Below, in pieces: positions 11,704 to 22,416 of a stretch of DNA of 64,000 nucleotides. Location of the stretch: NCBI GenBank assembly GCA_033557465.1, contig CM066033.1, forward strand, positions 235,602,109 through 235,666,108, read 5' to 3'. The notes below the pieces were generated by a model. That model had not been told where the DNA came from, made no database searches, and saw only the letters and a list, made by a program, of their open reading frames with translations. Position numbers and translations under genes: made by a program. Origin of the DNA: Ichthyophis bannanicus (lineage: Eukaryota; Chordata; Amphibia; Gymnophiona; Ichthyophiidae). Every line of letters starts with the position of its first letter. Position 1 is the stretch's first letter.

Positions 11704-12656
11704 TCGGACATACAAAGTGAGCCGGGATTCTGATCCTGTGGGGCACGTCTAGCCCTGTGTGATCAGAATCACGTCCAGGTCTGTACATGCAGCCGAGGAC
11801 CCCGATTCTCGTCAAACTACAAGAACAGGCCTTCCATGGCTAACTCAGTCAGGGCTCTTTAAGGGAGCCGTGGCGCCAGGGTGTCCGGCTGCCATGGCAC
11901 TGCGGCTCCCTTAAAGAGCCGCGATCCCCGGCCGCTGGACCAAAATGTTCATTCCCTGCAGCCCGACCCCTGATCTAGCCTCCTAAGGCAAGGGCCGGGC
12001 TACGAGGAATTTCCTATGTCCTTCCCGCCTTTTCTACACCCCGGGGCTGCCCGATCTACCCAACTAGGGGATCTTATTCCACCTCAGAGGTGGAATAATT
12101 CCCTATTCAGGCCACCGGCTACGGACATACAGGGCCAACATTGGAATCGGCCCTGTACGTCTGGGGCCGCTGAACGCCCATTGCCCACTCTAACTCTTCT
12201 CCTGCAACGCCCCTTTCCCGCCCCCGTCTAACCTCCCCGTACAACATGTGGGGAAATTAGCTGGGGTCAGCAGAGCGGCTGAATAGCAGGGATGGATGTC
12301 CCAACAGAATATCCATCCCTGCTATTCGTGCCTTGGAATGACCCTGTTAAGTGCTTAGCCATGTTAAACCTCCAATATTACAATCGCCTCTCAATCTACC
12401 TAATTTAGCCTTTTATTTATTCATTTTTTAAACTGTCCAGGTATGCCTGAGCAAAACGCAGTCTGAGTCATTATTCTAACAATCGATCCTATGACTCATT
12501 TAAATGAATGACCCATAAAGATGGAACATCCAACTGTATGGTATCTTAGGAGTGGCAAAGAAAAAGGCAGGCAATATATAATTTTGTTTTTTGCTATAAA
12601 AATTGGCATGCAATTATAATAACGTTTGTTATTTGAATTTTCGTAGAGGTGGATAA
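11704..12656. repeat. Hairpin-rich spacer between DIRS A and B
   Basis: No gene is seen. The segment carries five separate inverted repeats with perfect arms: GATTCTGATC at 11726-11735 with 11761-11770; an 18-base arm at 11853-11870 with 11903-11920; a 12-base arm at 12074-12085 with 12087-12098; ACAGGGCC at 12129-12136 with 12149-12156; and a 17-base arm at 12281-12297 with 12311-12327. GC content is high from about 11850 to 12250 and falls to AT-rich intron-like sequence after 12360. The function is unknown; a hairpin-bearing DNA transposon relic is one possibility. Confidence 0.7.
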
Positions 12657-13144
12657 AGCGTAGTTACTCACCTGTAACAGGTGTTCTCCGGGGACAGCAG
12701 AAATCAGTCCTCACATATGGGTGACGTCAGCACCAACGGAGCACTCACTGAAGCATTCCCCCAGCTTTCAAAGAAAGCTTTTGGGAGATGCGTGGTCCCC
12801 TTCCCGCCTAAGGATGGCAAAAGCTAAAAGATGGCAAAAATAAAAGATGGTAAAGGAGTAACTCCAAGGGGAGGAGGGAGGGTTGTGAGGACCGATTCCT
12901 GCTGTTCCCTGAGAACACTGTTACAGGTGAGTAACTAAGCTTTCAAGTAGGAAGTCAGTCCTCACATATGGGACTCCCCAGCTACAGGCTACCGAAAGCC
13001 CATAGGAAAAAGAGGGGCTCCCTCCTGGAGAGCCGCAAGCAGCAGCAATGTGTCCGTGTCCACAGACCGCAGTAGGACCCCTGTGTCCGATGAAACCAGC
13101 ACTCCGGTAGCCTGAACACAGAAGGGTTGGAGGGTAGGAGTTGC

Positions 13145-14260
13145 CTAAACCCCAAAGAGGTTACAGAGCACAGCCTGGCCAAAGGCATTGTCCCGTCTGT
13201 CTCTCTTTCCAGGTAATAATGGGCTGCGAAAGTATGGACTGAAGACCAGGTGGCAGCCTGGCAGATGTCCACCATCGGGACGGAGCGCAAGTTTGTCACC
13301 GAAGCCGGCATGGTCCTGACATGGTGCGCCGTGATGCGGCCTTCCAGCAGGAGCCTCACCTGCTCATAAGCAAGGGCAATACAGTCCGCCACCCAGGTGG
13401 ACAACGTTTGCTTGGTCACCCCCTCCCCCAGCTTACTGGGGTCATAGGAGATGAAAAGCGGATAAGCTTTGCGGTGGCCCTGAGTGCATTGGATATAGAA
13501 GGACAAGGCCCTCTTACAGTCCAAGGTGTGGAAGACTGTCCCTGCCTGACTGGAGTGAGATCTTGGAAAGAAAGTAGGGAACACCACGTCCTGGTTGAGA
13601 TGGAAGGGCGGCACTACCTTCTGAAGGAATTTGGGGTGCGTGCAAAGCACCACTCTGTTCTTGTAGAACCTGGTATAGGGTGCCTCTGCCACAAGGGCCT
13701 GAAGCTCGCTAACTCTATGAGCGGAGGTAAGCGCAACCAGGAAAGCCACGTTCCAAGAAGTAGTGAAGCTGGCAGGTAGCCAGATGTTCGAAGGGCGGGC
13801 GAGTGAGCTGCCCCAAGACTACATTGAGGTCCCATTCGGGCGAACCGGGGGCTTCGATAAGAGCAGACCCCCGAAGGAAACAGGTCACCAACAGTTGGAC
13901 CGAAAGGGGCTTACCATCCACCGGATAGTGGTGCACCAGCAGGGCACTAAGGTGCACTTGGATGGAGTTAGACTTGAGCCCGGACAGAGAGGTGGAGAAG
14001 ATATTGTAACACTAGAGCCACCGGGCAGGAGAAAGGGTCAGCTCCATGTTCAACACACCACACAGAGAATCTGCGCCATTTGAGGGCGTAAGCCTTCCTA
14101 GTAGAGGCCTTGTGAGAGGCCAGCAGAATGTCTTCCACCGGAAGGTTGAAAGGGGCCAGTCATCCTCTCAGCAGCCACGCTGTCAGCGACAGGGACCCCA
14201 GGTTGGGGCTCAGGAGAGAGCCCCCCTCCTGAGATAGGAATCCCGGGGTGGTCCCCAAGG
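13145..14260 (-). pseudogene. DIRS tyrosine recombinase (B part)
   Basis: The C-terminal two thirds are open from 13749: VALTSAHRVSELQAL, FHTLDCKRALSFY, YDPSKLGEGVTKQTLSTW, ITAHHVRTMPAS (H-x-x-R), VDICQAATWSSVHTFAAHYYLE (catalytic tyrosine region). The usual ARR of the first catalytic block reads AHR. The N-terminal part lies in other frames (around 13957-13715 and above), so at least two frameshifts are present. The normal stop is lost and the frame runs on to 12982. Same role and position as the recombinases of D and E. Confidence 0.82.
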
Positions 14261-15900
14261 GTATGGGGGCCTCCACCATCAACTGTAGAAGCAGCAGGAA
14301 CCACGGTTGCCTGGGCCACCGAGGGGATATCAGGATAACTGAGGCCCTGTCGTGGAGGATCCTGAATAAGGTCTTCGCGATCAGTGGCGTAGGAGGGAAG
14401 GCATATATGAGGCCTTCCAACGATAAGACCAGAAACACTTCTGCTGCCACCCTGGAGGGGTGGGACTGCCGAGAGCAGAAGCATGGCAATTGAAAGTTGT
14501 CCGGGCTGGCCAACAGGTCCATCACGGGTTCCCCCCCTGAGCCAGAAAAGCCGACTGGCTAACCTGGGGTCCAGCTGCCACTTGTACGGCTGGAGAACTC
14601 TGCTGAGCCTGTTGGCCAGCAGGTTGTCCTGGCCTGGAAGGTACACTGCCTGCAGGAGGATATCCTGCTGGACTGCATAAGAGCAGAGGACCAGTGCCTC
14701 CCGACAAAGGGTATGAGACACCATGCCCCCTTGTTTGTTCATGTAGAACATGGCCACCTTGTCATCCATCTGGACTAGCACCGGATGGGGACGCAGGTGG
14801 TGGAAGACGACCTTCAGGGCTAGGTGTATAGCTCAGAACATCAGGAGATTGTGCAGAGATTTCTGTAGTGGGCTCCGCAGTCGAGCAGGGAGGTGTCCAT
14901 GGTGAGAACCCTTGAGGGGGTGGGGGCCTGAAAAGGCATGCCCGCCTCGAGATGTTGGGAAGACTGCCACCAGACCAGGGAATATGCCAATTGGCAGGTC
15001 ACAGAGACACTGTCTCGGAGACGGCCCATGGCCTGCGACCACTAGCCCCGGAGACACCACTGCGCCACCCTCATGTGGAGGCGAGAGTCTGGGGCGACAT
15101 GAACTGTGAAGGCCATATGCCTGAGCAGATGGAGAAGCCTTGCGGGCACCGAGAGACGGTACTGTACGTCTGAGCCAGGGTCCTGAGACGATCGGCTCGG
15201 TCCCTGGGCAAGAAAGCTCTCAACTAGAGAGTATTGATCCTTGCCACAATGAACTCCAGACACTGCGTTGGGAGGAGGTAAGACTTGGGGTAGCTTATGA
15301 CAAAGCCCAAGTGTTGCAGAACCTGGATGGTGCATGCGGTGGCCTTCTGCACCTCTGAGACCGTGCCTCCCTTTATGAGCCAGTCGTCCAGGTAGGGAAA
15401 GACAAAGACCCCCTAGAGCCGGAGGAAGGCGGCCATGACCACCAGGCATTTTGTGAAAACTTTTGGGCAGAGGCTAGGATGAAGGAGAGCATACTGTATT
15501 GAAAGTGCCTGCCCCCCACTACAAACCGCAGATACTGCCTGTGGTTGGGGTGGATGAGGATGTGGGTATAAGCATCTTTGAAGTCTAAGGAGCACAGCCA
15601 GTCTCCCTGCTGGAGGTATGGCAGCAATGTCCCAAGGGAGAGCATCTTGAACTTCTCCCTCACCAGGAATTTGTTGAGGTTGCACAGGTCGAGGATGGGC
15701 CTTAGGTCTCCTGTCCTTTTTAGCACAAGGAAGTATCTGGAGTAGAACCCCTTGCCCTTGAGGTGGTGGGGCACCGGTTCCACCGCTTTGTCCTCAAGAA
15801 AACTTGCCAATTTCTTCAGAAAGTGGTCCTGGTGGAAAGGAGACCTGAGGGGTTCTCCCAGGAAATAAGGGAGAGGTGTGAGTCAGGTGGAGGAGGTAAC
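14098..15900 (-). pseudogene. DIRS pol: RT, RNase H and methyltransferase-like domains (B part)
   Basis: RT blocks lie at 15810-15373 (YFLVLKRTGDLRPILDLCNLNKFL, WLCSLDFKDAYTHILIHP). The catalytic YLDDWLIKGG sequence lies at about 15396-15370 in a neighbouring frame. RNase H and the following block lie at 14781-14098: QMDDKVAMFYMNKQGG, YLPGQDNLLANRLSRVLQP, then the YAFPPTPLIAKTL and SPRWPRQPWF blocks that mark the DIRS methyltransferase-like domain. Frames change several times. No initiator region survives as one ORF. Confidence 0.82.
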
Positions 15901-16042
15901 CCTCCCTCACTCCCGTTAGTGCCCAGGAATTGGTGGTGATGGTTACCCACCTCTGGGCATAGAGGGCCAGACGTCCCCCTGTGGGCTACTGATTTCCTTG
16001 GGGTAGAATGGCTATGCTCAAGGAGTCAAAAACGCCCCCCTG

Positions 16043-16280
16043 GATGAGATTTTGGGTTCCTCTAAAAGGGGGTCCCCCAGTCGGGAGCATAAGAGGAAGA
16101 GGAAGCTCGTGAGGGCGGCGGAGGATACCCCTGGTTCCTCGAGGGCAAGGTCCCGGACCCCTGACTGCCGCCCCGGGCCTTTGGAGCTGGAGAAGCCGCT
16201 TAAGGTGCCTCGTGTAGAGCCAGAGTCCATCGAGCACGTAAGTCCTGTTGTCCTCGAGGACTCTCCTCCCAGGGTTTAGG
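16043..16280 (+). pseudogene. Inverted DIRS gag fragment
   Basis: On the plus strand this piece reads GSPSREHKRKRK, SSRARSRTPDCRPGPLE, VPRVEPES and HVSPVVLEDSPPR. The gag of copy D, on the minus strand, has the matching series GSPSGDHRRKVK, SARARSHSPDSRPGSLE, RPRLESEL and ARVSPVVLLDSPPR. All other DIRS coding sequence in the window is on the minus strand, so this roughly 235-base piece was inverted. It lies at the seam between the B and C halves of the chimera. Confidence 0.85.
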
Positions 16281-16282
16281 CA

Positions 16283-17240
16283 GGGTTTGGACAGAATTCA
16301 CTTGGTCATAGGAAGCCCCAGTCTGCTGGGGTCATAGGAAACAAAAAGCTGAGGAGCTTTGTGATGGCCCTGGGTCCGCTGTAGGTAGAAAGACAGAGCT
16401 TGTTTACAGTCCAGTGTATGGAGTATAATTTCCTCCCGACCAGCGTGAGGCTGCAGGAAAAAGGTGGGAAGGACCATCTCCTGATTGAGGTGGAAAGGAG
16501 ATACTCCAAATTCCTCCGAAAGGTGGCGAGTGCGGAGCACCACCCTGTTCTTGTATAATCTTGTGTATGGCGGCTCTGCCACAAGGGTCTGAAGTTCTCT
16601 CACTTTGTGAGCAGATGTGAGAGCTACCAGGAAGACAACCTTCCATGAAAGATACCGCAGATGGCAAGTAGCTAGAGGCTTAAATGGCGGCCTGGTGGGC
16701 TGTGAGAGCACCACACTGAGGTCCTATTTTGCCGCCGGGGGCGGGTGGGGGGCTAGACAACAGGAGGCCCCAGAGGAACTGAAAGACCAGGGGCTGATCC
16801 AAGACGGGCTTGGATCAGGTGGTGGTGTGCAGCGATCGCACTCAGGTGCACCCTCACTGAGTTTGACTTTAGTCCAGTGTGCGACAGATGCAATAGGTAC
16901 TGGAGCACTAGATGCACCCGGCAAGAAAAGGAATTCTTCTGCCTCTCCACACACCATACAGAGAATCTTTGCCACTTAAAGGTGTAAGCTCGCTTCGTGG
17001 AGGACCTCCTTGACTTTTTGTGGGATGCTGAAAGGGGCCAAAGTTACCCTTTCAGCAGCCACGCTGTTAGCGTTAGAGACCCGAGATTGGGGTGCAAGAG
17101 GGAGCCCTTCTCCTGAGACAGGAGGCCCAGGGCGCAGCCAAGCAGGACCAGGAGTTTTGCCAACAGGGAGAGCAGCAGTGGGAACCAAGACTGGGCCACC
17201 TGGGGACAATTTGTATCAGTGCTGCCCCCTTGCATTGAAC
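16283..17240 (-). pseudogene. DIRS tyrosine recombinase, truncated (C part)
   Basis: The reading starts within the recombinase at the YDPSRLGLPMTK block and so lacks the C-terminal H-x-x-R and tyrosine region. It retains HTLDCKQALSFYLQRTQGH, FHLNQEMVLPTFF, ALTSAHKVRELQTLVAEPPYTR and, in another frame, the N-terminal EVLHEASL and VLQYLLHLSHTGLKSNSVRVHLSAIAA segments. The missing C-terminus corresponds to the break that joins C to the inverted gag piece. It cannot encode an active recombinase. Confidence 0.8.
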
Positions 17241-18950
17241 CTTGAAAAGAGAGTCTTGATGATCGGGGGGGTGGGAGGGTTGGCGGAAAGGCATAGAGGA
17301 GGCCTTCTGTCCACAGGATCAGGAAGGCATCCGCCGCCACCCTTGCCGGATGTGGCTGCCGTGAATAAAAGAGGGGCAGCTATGCATTGTCCAGGGTGGC
17401 AAAGAGGTCCATCACAGGCATCCCCCAGAGGATGAAGAGCTGTGAGGCCACTCTGGAGTTCAGGGTTTGGTTGAAGTACCCTGCTCAGTCTGTCTGCCAG
17501 AAGGTTGTCCTGGCCCGGGAGGTAGACCACCTGCAGGCGCATGTTGCGAGCTGCAAAGGAAATGAGGTCGACTGCCTCTTGGCAGAGGAGGTACGATCCC
17601 ATGCCCCACTGCTTGACAAAGAACATGGCAACTTGGTTGTAAGTCTATGTCAGCACCAGCTGGTGTCGCAGGCGGTGGCAGAATGCCTGAGGGCCAGGAA
17701 GATCGTCCCGAGTTCTCGAAGATTGATCTGTAGCTGGGATTCCGCCTGGGCCCAGCTGCTTTGTGTGCGACAGTCCTCATAATGCACCCCCCAACCAAGA
17801 AGGGAGGCATCCAACATAAGAACATAAGATATGCCATACTGGGTCAGACTAAGGTCCATCAAGCCCAGTATTCTGTTTCCAACAGTGGCCAATCTAGGTC
17901 ATATGTACCTAGCAGTTTCCCCAAGAGACACAAGTGATCCGTGATCAGGACCCTCTGGGGCATAGGTGCCTGGAACGGCATCCCGGCCTGGGGGTGGCAG
18001 AGAAGTTGCCACCAGTCGAAAGACTCCACCAACTGGAGAGTTACCCTGATCCTGTCCCGCAGTCTGCCCGTGGCTTGCATCCACTGAAGGCGGAGGCACC
18101 ACTGAGCTGCCCGCATGTGCAGGCAGGCTAGCGGGGTCATGTGGACCATGGAGGCCATGAGGCCCAGAAGGCAGAAAAGGAGACGAGCTGGCACCAAGCA
18201 ACGGTGCTGCACCTTCGCTGCTAGCTCCCTGAGGTGGTTTGCCCTTTCCTTGGGAAGAAAGGCCTTGGCCTGCAGTGTGTCCAACTGAGCACCTATGAAC
18301 TCCAGGCTCTGGACTGGAGTGAAATGATATATGGGGTAGTTGACGATAAACACAAGATGCTCCAGCAGGAGGGTTGTGCGCTCTGTGGCCTGATGGGCCT
18401 CTGCTGTCCGTGATGAGCCAGTCATCTAGGTATGGGAAGACAAAGGCCCCTTGCAGACGTAGGTGGGCAACGACCACTGCTAGGCACTTTGTGAAGACCC
18501 TTGGCAAGGAAGCCAGGCTGAAGTGTAGCACCCTGTATTAGTAGTGCCCTCCTCCTACCACGAATCTTAGGTACTGCCTGTGGGAGGGGTGGATAAGGAT
18601 GTGTGTGTAAGCATTCTTTAGGTCAGAGAAGCAAAGCCAGTGGTCCAAGGGAGAGCACCTTGAACTTCTCCCTCACCAGAAATCTGTTTAGATTTTGTAA
18701 GTCTAGGATGGGCCTGAGGCACCCAGTCCTCTTTGGGACAAGGAAGTACCTGGAGTAGAAACCTTTGCCCCACAGATGTCTGGGTACAGGTTCTACTGCT
18801 TTGTCCCTGAGACGACCTGCCAGCTCTGAGCAGCAGGGTCTGGTGAAGGAGGGGCCGTACCGCCTCTCCAGGAAAGAACCTGGGTGGAATCTGCTGCAAG
18901 TAGAGGAGATATCCTTCCCTAACCACCTGCAGCACCCAAAGGTTCAAGGT
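17044..18950 (-). pseudogene. DIRS pol: RT, RNase H and methyltransferase-like domains (C part)
   Basis: RT motifs are spread over frames: LQVVREGYLLYLQQIPP near 18940, the LPKEDW and SLASLPRVFTKCL blocks, and the catalytic FVFPYLDDWLIT near 18430. LEFIGAQLDTLQAKAFLP follows. RNase H (ASLLGWGVHYED, LQINLRELGTIFLAL, YLPGQDNLLADRLSRVLQP) lies between 17815 and 17480. A 111-base CR1 tail interrupts pol at about 17815-17925, just before the RNase H start. Several frameshifts are present. Confidence 0.82.
17815..17925 (-). mobile_element. CR1 3'-end insertion inside DIRS C pol
   Basis: Read on the minus strand, this is the last part of the CR1 3' untranslated region: CTTGTGTCTCTTGGGGAAACTG, the GACCTAGATTGGCCACTGTTGG stretch, GACCTTAGTCTGACCCAGTATGGC, and a CTTATGTTCTTATGTT end. 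It matches 25432-25555 of the full copy. A short direct repeat, ATCC, flanks it. Its orientation is opposite to the CR1 tail in copy A, and both fell into the same part of pol. Confidence 0.88.
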
Positions 18951-18979
18951 GATTAAGGCACATCTGTGGGCGAAGAGCG

Positions 18980-20653
18980 CTAGGAGCCCCCCTGTGGGCT
19001 GATGAAGGTCTCCTGGGGTAGGGGAGGCCCTGCTCTGGAGTCAAAAGCTTCCCCTAGGCTGGGTGGGAGCTGGGGCTTGGGTGCTTTTGCCTTCTGAGCC
19101 CCGTGTCCCTGACTCTTGGAGTGAGAACTTTGCTGATGGCCAGAGTAGAGCTGTACAGGTGACCCTGTGCAAAGGCACCCTTTTTCCTTGGGGAAAAGGG
19201 GCCTTTTCTCCAATGTTTTTTTGTGGGTATGGGATGAGGTCTTCTTAGACGGCCTCTGACACATCACAAAGCCTGCCTCAATCTCAGCAGCTTTGTCGGC
19301 CATAGATTTGCCAAAGAAGTTCTCACTGGTACCGGGGGGGGGCATCAATCAGTTTGTCCTGGATCTACTGCTCGAGGTCAGAGGACTGCAGCCAGGCCCC
19401 GATGCCAGCCGTCGCAACTCGAGTCACCGACTCAAAGCCGTCATAGGCTCCCCGGGAAAGGAACTTACAGTCCCTCACTCCCAAGGTCAGGGCCTGGAAC
19501 CGTTGGTAGAGTTCCCCGACGAGGCCTGCTGCAAATCCTGACAGCTCTTTGGCCAGTGCCTTTAGGTACATGCCTATGTAGCATTCACAGGTCTGGATCC
19601 AGCAACCCAGCATTGAGCCCTGATAGCATTTTCACCAGAGGGCATCAAGGCTCCGGGCCTCCCTGCAATGAGAGATGGAGGCGTGGGTCTTCTGGCTCTT
19701 GAGCTTCTGCATGATCAACTCGACGACCATGGAGTTCTGTGGGAGCTGGGGTTTGTAAAACCCCATTCCTTTCAGAATGCGGTACATAGCGTCAAATTGA
19801 CGGCCAACTATAGGCACTGATGCTGGCATCTCCCATATTCGGAGCAGCCACCTCTCGAGGATCGGCTGTATGGGCACCATGAGGGTCTCATACTGAAGAA
19901 TCCCCAACTCTTTGGTGCGCGGGTCCTCCTCCACCTCAGTTTGCACTGAGAGGACTGTAGCCATATCCCTGACAAAGTCATGGAAGGCTATGTCCTCGAG
20001 AGGAGAATGGCGTCGAGGTGCCGGAGGAGACTGGCCCAAAGGAATGTCTTGGGGACACCTCGTCCTCAGTCTCCCACTCGGAGTTGACAGTAACATGGAG
20101 TCCGAGGCCCTGCGACTCCGAGTGTCGAGACCAATGCCGAAGGGCCTACGGCCTGTAGAGAACCTGGGATCTGAGTCACGGACACTGGCCAGCGAGGACC
20201 GGATACCCGACGAGTGGGATTGGGACCTCAACCGGCGCCAAGGACTTTCTCGAGGCAGATAGCTCTCAATGCTCGCTCGACAACCGGGAACTCCTTCGCA
20301 GTTGAGGGCCCAGTCATCTGTGCAGATGAGGCAGAGGAACCGGCCATCATCGCCTGTTGCAAGGCCAGGATAGTAGCGATGTTCTGCTCCAAGGTCGCCA
20401 TTCCGGTTTCTAGGCCAGAAGGTTCCGCAGCCTTCGGTGTGGGCACAGAGGATTTCGGGCCCGGCACTGCCACTCTGGGGAGTGCGTCCTCGACGAGGAC
20501 TACAGCCTCAAGAAACCTTGCATGGTCTCTGCCGGCCGAGGAATCCTTGAGGACCTTGGTGGTGCACTTCTTGGAGTTGCTCCTCTGTGAGGTTTTATCA
20601 GGTTTCTCCAGTGCAACCTCTGCGAACCAACCGGGAGCCATGGTGGGAAACAC
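18980..20653 (-). pseudogene. DIRS gag-like protein (C part)
   Basis: Segments in several frames carry the gag core: IAFHDFVRDMATVLSVQTE and TKELGILQYETLMVPIQPILERWLLRIWEMPA and FDAMYRILKGMGFYKPQLP (20231-19632), then CYIGMYLKALAKELSGFAAGL and GAYDGFESVTRVATAGIGA (19613-19365), then a basic C-terminus (KTSSHTHKKTLEKRPLFPKEKG; 19348-18980). The N-terminal start near 20653 lacks the cysteine module seen in D, which is missing or was displaced with the CR1 insertion at about 20770. Not functional. Confidence 0.75.
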
Positions 20654-20875
20654 CAGGATGGGGTCGACAACCCCAGGGCGAGAAAAGGTGCAAACGCCAG
20701 TCGAGGGAGACCTTGAGAAAACAAGGGGGCCGAGAACGGACTGGAAAGGGGGGCTGTTACTTCTGGAGAGAAATCTGAAATTGTGAGTATATACTTCTGG
20801 GAATTTTTCTGAAAGGAATTGTTTTTCTTTTAAAGCTAATTAATCTGTGAACCCACTATTTTTTTTGTTAAATCA

Positions 20876-21130
20876 GTCAGGGCCTAGTAGCAACAGTTTA
20901 AGATTCAATTTAAAAACACAGAAGAGAACTTTCTGGTTACCTTTCATACCCAGTAGACAGCTGTAGTTTAAATTTCATAGTCACTCAGGGCCTAGCATCA
21001 GCAAAGTACTTTTAGTTTCAAATTAAAACACAGAAGAGAGCTTTCTGGTTAAATTTAGAATCCAGCAGAGAGCTTGTAGTTTAAATTTCATAATAGGTTA
21101 GAGCCTAGTAGCAGCAAAGAGCTATAATTT
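20876..21130 (+). repeat. Tandem repeats in the CR1 5' region
   Basis: Three imperfect copies of a roughly 107-113 base unit begin at about 20876, 20982 and 21095. Each starts with CAGGGCCTAG(C/T)A-type sequence followed by CAGCAAAG. Between them are CACAGAAGAGAGCTTTCTGGTTA and TAGTTTAAATTTCATA-like segments. Repeated units upstream of ORF1 are known in some LINEs as promoter monomers; that role here is inference. Confidence 0.65.
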
Positions 21131-21461
21131 AAATCAAATCAGAATATAGTTTTCCTCAGCAGCACAGGACAAGGTACTGTGTAGCAGCCCTTTTTTAATA
21201 AGTGTTATATCCCTCCCCACACCCACCCTCCCCTGGGAATTTCACAGCTTTATAGGTACTTGCACAACTTAAAAGACAGGAGGTGCTCTCAGGTGAAGCT
21301 CATTACCCAAATCAGTCATACACCAAGGACCTGAGATTAATTAAGCTTCAGGTGAACAAGGTATATTAAACTTCTTAGGTACAGTTTTAGTGGTATAAAT
21401 ATCCATTGCACCCTTTAGTACATATAGAACTTAAAGATCTAAACACAAACTTAAAACTAAG

Positions 21462-22380
21462 ATGCAGACAGCAGTCCAGCAGCGGGATGTGGGCTTTCCA
21501 GTCTTTTGCATTGAGTGTCACATGTATGATTTTCTCCCAGCTGGTGAGAGGTCTTACGTGTGCACTAGGTGCAAGGAGCTCTCTGCTCTCAGGGAACAAG
21601 TCCGTTCTCTAGAGGCTAGAGTAGCAGACTTGGAAAACATAAGACAGACAGAGAGGTACATAGACGAGACCTACAGGGATATAGTCCTGAAGTCCCACTT
21701 CCAGTCTGGCAGCATCCCTGTTGCCATGGAGGAGAGAGGTCACGTGACAGGAGAGCATCACCCTGGTGTGGCAGGAAGTGATCCTGTAACTAGGACCTGT
21801 CCTCCAGGTGATGTAAACCCCTCTCGCACCGAGGAGGTTTCTCCAGGGCCAAGTGCCCATGCGGGAAGGGTTAGGACAGCAGTTATAGTTGGTGATTCGA
21901 TCATTAGGCATGTAGATAGCTGGGTGGCTGGTGGACGTGAGGATCGCCTGGTAACATGCCTGCCTGGTGCGAAGGTAGCGGACCTCACACGCCACCTAGA
22001 TAAGGTCTTAGATAGTGCTGGGGAGGAGTCTGCTGTCTTGGTACATGTTGGTACCAATGACATAGGAAAATGTGGTAGGGAGGTTCTGGAAGCTAAATTT
22101 AGGCTTTTAGGTAGGAAGTTGAAATCCAGAACTTCCAGGGTAGCGTTCTCCGAAATGCTTCCCGTTCCACGCGCAGGACCCAATAGGCAGGCAGAGCTCC
22201 GGAGTCTCAATGCGTGGATGAGACAATGGTGCAGAGATGAGGGTTCGGATTTGTTAGGAACTGGGGAACATTCTGGGGAGAGGAGGGGCTCTTCCGAAGG
22301 GATGGGCTTCACCTTAACCGGGATGGAACCAGGCTGCTGGCATTAACCTTTAAAAAGGAGATAGAGCAGCTTTTAAACTA
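21462..22380 (+). pseudogene. CR1 ORF1: zinc-binding, coiled-coil and SGNH esterase domains, frameshifted
   Basis: The open frame from 21462 encodes 294 residues. Residues 16-40 hold C-x2-C pairs (CIEC and CTRC), a zinc-binding module. Residues 40-62 form a leucine-rich coiled coil (LREQVRSLEARVADLE). From about residue 136 an SGNH hydrolase domain begins: VIVGDSIIRHVD with the nucleophile serine, then VLVHVGTNDIG with the glycine and asparagine blocks. The expected final block with the Asp-His pair (DGLHLNRDGTRLL) is present at 22301 but in a different phase (position 2 mod 3 against 0). A one-base shift near 22260 therefore separates it. CR1 ORF1 proteins of this type bind RNA and carry esterase activity. 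Confidence 0.85.
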
Positions 22381-22416
22381 GATAATAGGGGAAAGCCGAC
22401 AGTCGCCCAAGAGCGC

